DNA of 64,000 nt, taken from Geomonas subterranea. GTDB taxonomy: Bacteria > Desulfobacterota > Desulfuromonadia > Geobacterales > Geobacteraceae. The DNA is taken from contig NZ_CP077683.1 in the NCBI RefSeq assembly GCF_019063845.1, positions 372,001 through 436,000 on the forward strand, given 5' to 3'. Under the pieces are notes generated by a model. The model saw nothing but the letters and a program-made list of their open reading frames with translations, made no database searches and was not told the DNA's origin. How positions within the stretch are numbered: the first letter of the stretch is position 1; every line of letters starts with the position of its first letter. Shown piece after piece: positions 60,246 through 64,000 of this stretch. The position numbers and the translations under genes are program-made.

Positions 60246-61051
60246 GCCAAGCCGCCGCAGCCGCACAGACCATGACGGCACCGTCCGAGTCCCCGCTCAA
60301 GGTGAGCCTCGAGCGTGACGGCCGCCTGCTGAAACTCACCCTGGCGCGCCCCAAGGCGAACATCGTGGACGCAGCGATGATCGCGGCTTTGCAGGCTGCC
60401 CTGGACCAGTATCTTGTCCGTCCGGAGCTGAGAGCCGTCCTGCTGACCGCGGAGGGGCCGCATTTCAGTTTCGGGGCGAGCGTGGACGAGCACATGCCCG
60501 ACTCCTGCGCCCAGATGCTGAAGTCGCTACACGCACTGGTGCTGAAGCTCGTGGAGAGCCCGGTGCCGGTTCTGGTGGCGGTGCGCGGGCAGTGCCTGGG
60601 CGGGGGGCTCGAGGTGGTCGCGGCGGGGAACTTCATCTTCGCCGCCCCCAACGCTCAGCTCGGCCAGCCCGAGATCAAACTTGCCGTCTTCGCACCCGCT
60701 GCCTCGTGCCTGTTGCCGGAGAGAATCGGGCAGGCGCAGGCGGAGGACCTCCTTTTCTCGGGGCGCAGCGTGAGCGCGGAAGAGGCGCTGCTCATGGGAC
60801 TCGTGTCGGTGGTCGCGGAGGACCCGGACCAGGCTGCGTACGACTACTTCGACAAGCATCTCTCCAGCGTGAGCGCGAGCACCCTGAGGTTCGCCGTGAA
60901 GGCCGCCCGCACCCAGTTCGCGCAGCGGGTTCGGGCGAAGATCGAGTTCGTGGAGAAGCTTTACCTGGAAGAGATGATGAAGACGCACGACTCCGTCGAG
61001 GGGCTTATGGCTTTCGTCGAGAAACGCCAGCCGACCTGGCTCGATCGCTAG
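60242..61051 (+). CDS. bamR: Cyclohexa-1,5-dienecarbonyl-CoA hydratase
   Basis: The 269-residue protein has the crotonase fold: [20 protein letters not shown], the oxyanion-hole segment [18 protein letters not shown] and [20 protein letters not shown]. The SFGASVDEH loop is characteristic of dienoyl-CoA hydratases of the Dch/BamR type, which add water to the dienoyl-CoA made by benzoyl-CoA reductase. It is coupled to the dehydrogenase by ATGA overlap, giving two consecutive steps. The N-terminal 18 residues are an Ala-rich extension. Confidence 0.9.
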   Translation: MSQAAAAAQTMTAPSESPLKVSLERDGRLLKLTLARPKANIVDAAMIAALQAALDQYLVRPELRAVLLTAEGPHFSFGASVDEHMPDSCAQMLKSLHALVLKLVESPVPVLVAVRGQCLGGGLEVVAAGNFIFAAPNAQLGQPEIKLAVFAPAASCLLPERIGQAQAEDLLFSGRSVSAEEALLMGLVSVVAEDPDQAAYDYFDKHLSSVSASTLRFAVKAARTQFAQRVRAKIEFVEKLYLEEMMKTHDSVEGLMAFVEKRQPTWLDR

Positions 61052-61087
61052 GCGTGCGATAAGGAACTCCACCCCTCTAAGGGGGAA

Positions 61088-61125
61088 GGGGGATTGCCGC
61101 TCTCTCGGACAGGCGGCAATCCCCC
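61088..61125. repeat. Perfect 12-bp-stem hairpin after bamR
   Basis: GGGGGATTGCCG (61088-61099) pairs with CGGCAATCCCCC (61114-61125) with a 14-base loop. No T-run follows. It may protect or attenuate the bamQR transcript. Confidence 0.55.
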
Positions 61126-61204
61126 GGAGTCCAAAGGGTGACCAAGAGCAGATCTCATCCTGAATCTGATCCATAAGGCAAAAACAGCTTAAAGAGGGGG
61201 CGAC

Positions 61205-61918
61205 ATGAGCAGCTTTCTGAATTTCAAAGGACGGACCGCGGTGGTTACCGGAGGTGCGCGCGGACTGGGACTTTCCATCACCCGCACGCTGCTGGAGCAC
61301 GGCGCCAAGGTACACGTCTTTGACGTCGCCGAAGGTGAAGCGGGAGGTGGTTACCAGTTCCACAAGGTCGACATCACGGACCCCGCCAGCGTTTCGGCCG
61401 CCGTGGCTGCCATCCCGGACCAGGTGACCCTTTTGGTCAACAACGCGGGCATCACCCGTGACCGCAGCGTTTTCAAGATGTCGGACGACGAATGGCAATC
61501 CGTGCTCGGGGTGAACCTCACCGGGGCTTTCAACGTGGTCCGGGCCTTCGCTCCCGGGATGAGGGATGCCGGCTACGGCCGCATCGTCAACATCACTTCG
61601 ATTAACGGCATCCGCGGCAAGTTCGGCCAGGCCAACTATTCGGCATCCAAGGCGGGTCTCATCGGGCTTACCAAGACCCTCGCCCGCGAGCTGGGGCCCA
61701 AGGGGGTGACGGTGAACGCGGTGGCGCCGGGCATGGTGCTGACCGACATGGCGCTCGCCCTCCCCGCGGAGATCCTCGACAAGGCCAGGAACGAGTGTCT
61801 GCTCCCGGACCTTGCCAAGCCGGAGGATATCGCCAACGCGGTCGCCTTCCTCCTTTCGGATGCGGCCGGCAAGATCACGGGCGAGGTGATCCGGGTGGAT
61901 TCGGGGCAGTACATCTAA
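61205..61918 (+). CDS. FabG-like short-chain dehydrogenase
   Basis: The 237-residue protein shows TGGARGLG nucleotide loop, LVNNAGITRDRSVFKMSDDE, catalytic NITSINGIRGKFGQANYSAS then KAG, and C-terminal GEVIRVDSGQYI. It resembles 3-oxoacyl-ACP reductases (FabG) and 3-hydroxyacyl-CoA dehydrogenases. Located between the ring-step genes and a thiolase it could oxidise the 3-hydroxypimeloyl-CoA or a later beta-hydroxyacyl-CoA intermediate; cofactor preference is unknown. An AGAGGGGG site precedes the start. Confidence 0.88.
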   Translation: MSSFLNFKGRTAVVTGGARGLGLSITRTLLEHGAKVHVFDVAEGEAGGGYQFHKVDITDPASVSAAVAAIPDQVTLLVNNAGITRDRSVFKMSDDEWQSVLGVNLTGAFNVVRAFAPGMRDAGYGRIVNITSINGIRGKFGQANYSASKAGLIGLTKTLARELGPKGVTVNAVAPGMVLTDMALALPAEILDKARNECLLPDLAKPEDIANAVAFLLSDAAGKITGEVIRVDSGQYI

Positions 61919-61998
61919 AACATCCTTGCACGACGGCATCCGCCACCGGCCCACCATCCAGAGGGGCAGGGCCACCATCCCCTCTACCTCGTGGAGTT

Positions 61999-62116
61999 GG
62001 GCAGGCCACCATCCCCTCTCCCTCTGGGAGAGGGGGGGCATGGAGGACAGTCGTGGGGGATGTTGGGAAAACCTCCCTCACCCGCCCTTCGGGCACCCTC
62101 TCCTATAGGGAGAGAA
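61999..62116. repeat. GC-rich palindromic repeat (family C, variant ii)
   Basis: CCCCTCTCCCTCTGGGAGAG and then CTCCCTCACCCGCCCTTCGG and GCACCCTCTCCTATAGGGAG. It separates the SDR and thiolase genes. Confidence 0.6.
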
Positions 62117-62194
62117 GGGGGCATGGAGGAGGGTCGCAAAAGGGAGTTGCTTGACCGCCTGGATTGAAAGTTCCAGGCAGGAACGGAGGCGCAT

Positions 62195-63391
62195 GTGCGT
62201 GAAGCGGTGATTATCGATGCGGTGAGGACCCCGGTGGGGAAGTTCGGCGGCGCCCTTGGCAAAGTTCGGCCGGACGACCTGGCGGCGTTGTGTATAGCGG
62301 AGCTTGTCGAGCGCAACAGGCTCGATGCGTCCCTGGTCGAGGACGTCATCCTCGGCTGTACCAACCAGGCGGGCGAGGACAACCGCAACGTGGCGCGCAT
62401 GGCCGCGCTGCTCGCCGGGCTGCCGCACAGCGTGGGGGGGCAGACCATCAACAGGCTCTGCGGATCGGGGCTGAACGCGGTCAACGCCGCGGCGCTCGCC
62501 ATCAAGGCGGGTGAGGGGGATGTCTTCATCGCCGGTGGCACCGAGTCCATGACCCGCGCCCCCTTCGTCTTCGCCAAGGCTGACTCGCCGTTCTCCCGCG
62601 ACATGAAGGTATTTGACTCGACCATCGGCTGGCGCTTCACCAACCCGAGGATGACCGAGCCGTATGCGAAAGAGGGGATGGGAGACACGGCGGAGAACGT
62701 GGCGCAACGCTACGGAATCACGCGCCAGGAGCAGGACGAGTTCGCCCTCGTCACCCAGAGGAAATGGAGCGCCGCCCATGCCGCCGGGAAATTCGCGGAC
62801 GAGCTGGTGCCGGTTCCCGTCCCGCAAAGAAAGGGTGAGCCGCTCATCGTGGACCGGGACGAGTTCCCGCGCCCGGACGTAACCATGGAACAGCTTGGCA
62901 AGCTCCCCGCTGCATTCAAAAAGGACGGCACCGTCACCGCCGGCAACTCGAGCGGCATCAACGACGGGGCAGCCGCCGTCCTTCTCATGGAAGCGGAGCG
63001 CGCGCGGCAGTTGGGCTACCGACCGCTGGTCAGGGTCGTGTCGAGCGCCGTGGCCGGCTGCGACCCATCCTACATGGGGCTCGGGCCGATCCCGGCTATC
63101 CGCAAGGCGCTGGAGCGCGCACGGCTCTCCATCGACGACATCGATCTCTTCGAGCTGAACGAGGCCTTCGCCGCCCAGGCCATCCCCTGCATCAGGGAGC
63201 TGGGCATCGATCCGGACCGGGTCAACGTGAACGGAGGCTCCATCGCCATCGGGCACCCTTTGGGCTCCACCGGCGCGCGTATCACCGCGACCCTGGTGCA
63301 CGAGATGAGAAGGCGCGGATCGCGCTACGGCCTGGCCTCGCTCTGCATAGGGCTCGGACAGGGGATTGCCACCATCGTCGAGCGGGTCTGA
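62195..63391 (+). CDS. Acetyl-CoA acetyltransferase (thiolase)
   Basis: The 398-residue protein starts with GTG (MREAVIIDAVRTPVGKFGGA) and has the catalytic cysteine in INRLCGSGLNAVNAA (Cys89), GGSIAIGHPLGSTGARI with the histidine, and LASLCIGLGQGIA with the second cysteine. Thiolases of this type cleave 3-oxoacyl-CoA to acetyl-CoA. After ring opening the pimeloyl-type chain would pass through such an enzyme. It is followed by the amidohydrolase gene after 20 bp. Confidence 0.93.
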   Translation: MREAVIIDAVRTPVGKFGGALGKVRPDDLAALCIAELVERNRLDASLVEDVILGCTNQAGEDNRNVARMAALLAGLPHSVGGQTINRLCGSGLNAVNAAALAIKAGEGDVFIAGGTESMTRAPFVFAKADSPFSRDMKVFDSTIGWRFTNPRMTEPYAKEGMGDTAENVAQRYGITRQEQDEFALVTQRKWSAAHAAGKFADELVPVPVPQRKGEPLIVDRDEFPRPDVTMEQLGKLPAAFKKDGTVTAGNSSGINDGAAAVLLMEAERARQLGYRPLVRVVSSAVAGCDPSYMGLGPIPAIRKALERARLSIDDIDLFELNEAFAAQAIPCIRELGIDPDRVNVNGGSIAIGHPLGSTGARITATLVHEMRRRGSRYGLASLCIGLGQGIATIVERV

Positions 63392-63411
63392 AAGGGAAGG
63401 GGAGAAAAGCC

Positions 63412-64000
63412 ATGCCGTCGCCGGGCGAACCGAAACCGCAGCCTTTGAGGATCGACTTTCACGTCCATCTCGCCACGTACGACGGCTCGATGCACCCCTG
63501 GGTGGTGGATTGGATAAGCCAGTCTCATCCCGGCGGCTACGAGAAGTACGTCGCCCGCTACAGCGACCCCGGCGCCTTCGAGGCGCTTCTTGAAGAAGAA
63601 GGGGTGGACTACGCCTGCATCCTGGCCGAGCTGAACCCTGTCACCACAGGCATGTGCAGCAACGACTCGGTGCGTGAGTTCTGCCACGGCAGGAAGAGGC
63701 TGATCCCGTTCTGCGACCTGAACCCCCACCTGCACACCGACCTGGGCGCGGAGCTGCGCCGCAAGGTGGAAAGCGAAGGGTTCCGGGGGCTCAAGCTCTA
63801 CCCCAGCTACCAGCACTACTACCTCAACGAGCCGAGGATGTACCCCTTGTACCAGGCCGCGGAGGAACTCGGCATCCCCGTCCTGATCCACACTGGTTCC
63901 TCGGTCTTCAAGGGGACCAGGCTGAAATACGCCAATCCCCTACACCTCGACGACGTGGCCGTCGACTTTCCGTCGTTGAACCTGGTCATGGCCCATTCCG
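63412..64000 (+). CDS. Amidohydrolase family protein (3' end outside window)
   Basis: The open frame starts at 63412 (MPSPGEPKPQPLRIDFHVHL) after GGGGAG and runs past the window end (196 residues visible). The metal motif DFHVHL, then GFRGLKLYPSYQHYYL, IPVLIHTGS and NLVMAHS, fits the amidohydrolase-2 family of decarboxylases and hydrolases. In aromatic clusters such proteins hydrolyse or decarboxylate ring-derived acids. The exact substrate cannot be told from the visible part. Confidence 0.88.
   Translation, partial: MPSPGEPKPQPLRIDFHVHLATYDGSMHPWVVDWISQSHPGGYEKYVARYSDPGAFEALLEEEGVDYACILAELNPVTTGMCSNDSVREFCHGRKRLIPFCDLNPHLHTDLGAELRRKVESEGFRGLKLYPSYQHYYLNEPRMYPLYQAAEELGIPVLIHTGSSVFKGTRLKYANPLHLDDVAVDFPSLNLVMAHS

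Overview
The window looks like chromosome of a Geobacter-type deltaproteobacterium (Geobacter, Geomonas or Citrifermentans). The evidence is the high-GC coding style, an anaerobic p-cresol cluster with the two-flavoprotein arrangement described for Geobacter metallireducens, late benzoyl-CoA pathway genes (bamQ and bamR types), and many palindromic intergenic repeats. The organism is an inference; no rRNA or other marker gene is present. No tRNA, CRISPR array, transposase or integrase was seen.

Region 1 (1-18.4 kb) is a patchwork of housekeeping and accessory DNA. It holds a truncated histidine kinase, an AraC/GyrI regulator, two small lipoproteins, an ion channel, an orphan RelA/SpoT-domain protein, two paired membrane proteins, and AT-rich membrane proteins of unknown role. 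It also holds a three-gene cassette of HD-domain protein, cobalamin-type radical SAM enzyme and P-loop kinase (10.1-13.8 kb), and an M48 peptidase carrying a type IV pilin-like helix at its C-terminus. Four copies of one about 70 bp hairpin repeat and several copies of a second repeat family lie between these genes, with fragments of a RelA-like gene and a TPR gene at their edges.

Region 2 (18.4-26.5 kb, minus strand) is a probable envelope operon: LemA, a cation diffusion facilitator, an HtpX-like M48 protease, a small secreted protein, a glutathionylspermidine-synthase-like ATP-grasp protein, a coiled-coil protein, a DUF350 protein and a membrane protein. A RibD-type reductase and a small hypothetical protein follow.

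Region 3 (26.7-63.4 kb) is an aromatic-degradation island. An IclR regulator is followed by a CoxD-like ATPase, a CoxE-like VWA protein and a radical SAM protein. A XylR/DmpR-type sigma54 activator faces a long plus-strand operon. Between them lie a tandem pair of XylR/DmpR-like enhancer sites and a -24/-12 promoter. The operon encodes a membrane protein, a flavin/FeS oxidoreductase, split cytochrome b, a Rieske protein, a tetraheme cytochrome (with a frameshift), a monoheme cytochrome, a Tat-exported protein, two p-cresol methylhydroxylase flavoproteins, an outer-membrane protein and butyrate kinase. Next come a short-chain dehydrogenase, an aldehyde:ferredoxin oxidoreductase with a MoaD-like carrier, phosphate butyryltransferase, TatA and a MarR regulator. 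A three-subunit molybdenum hydroxylase follows with XdhC, YqeB, YqeC, MocA and a TauE/SafE transporter; YqeB and YqeC are markers of selenium-dependent molybdenum hydroxylases. The last block holds 6-hydroxycyclohexenecarbonyl-CoA dehydrogenase, dienoyl-CoA hydratase, a FabG-like dehydrogenase, a thiolase and a partial amidohydrolase.

Read together, the island would oxidise p-cresol in the periplasm to 4-hydroxybenzaldehyde, pass electrons through cytochromes to a bc-type complex, oxidise the aldehyde to 4-hydroxybenzoate, and feed the benzoyl-CoA pathway. No benzoate or hydroxybenzoate CoA ligase, benzoyl-CoA reductase or ring hydrolase (BamA) lies inside the window. A 16-bp dyad starting TGGTATTG occurs before the IclR gene, before the sigma54 activator gene and before the bamQ-type gene, which suggests one repressor ties the island together.
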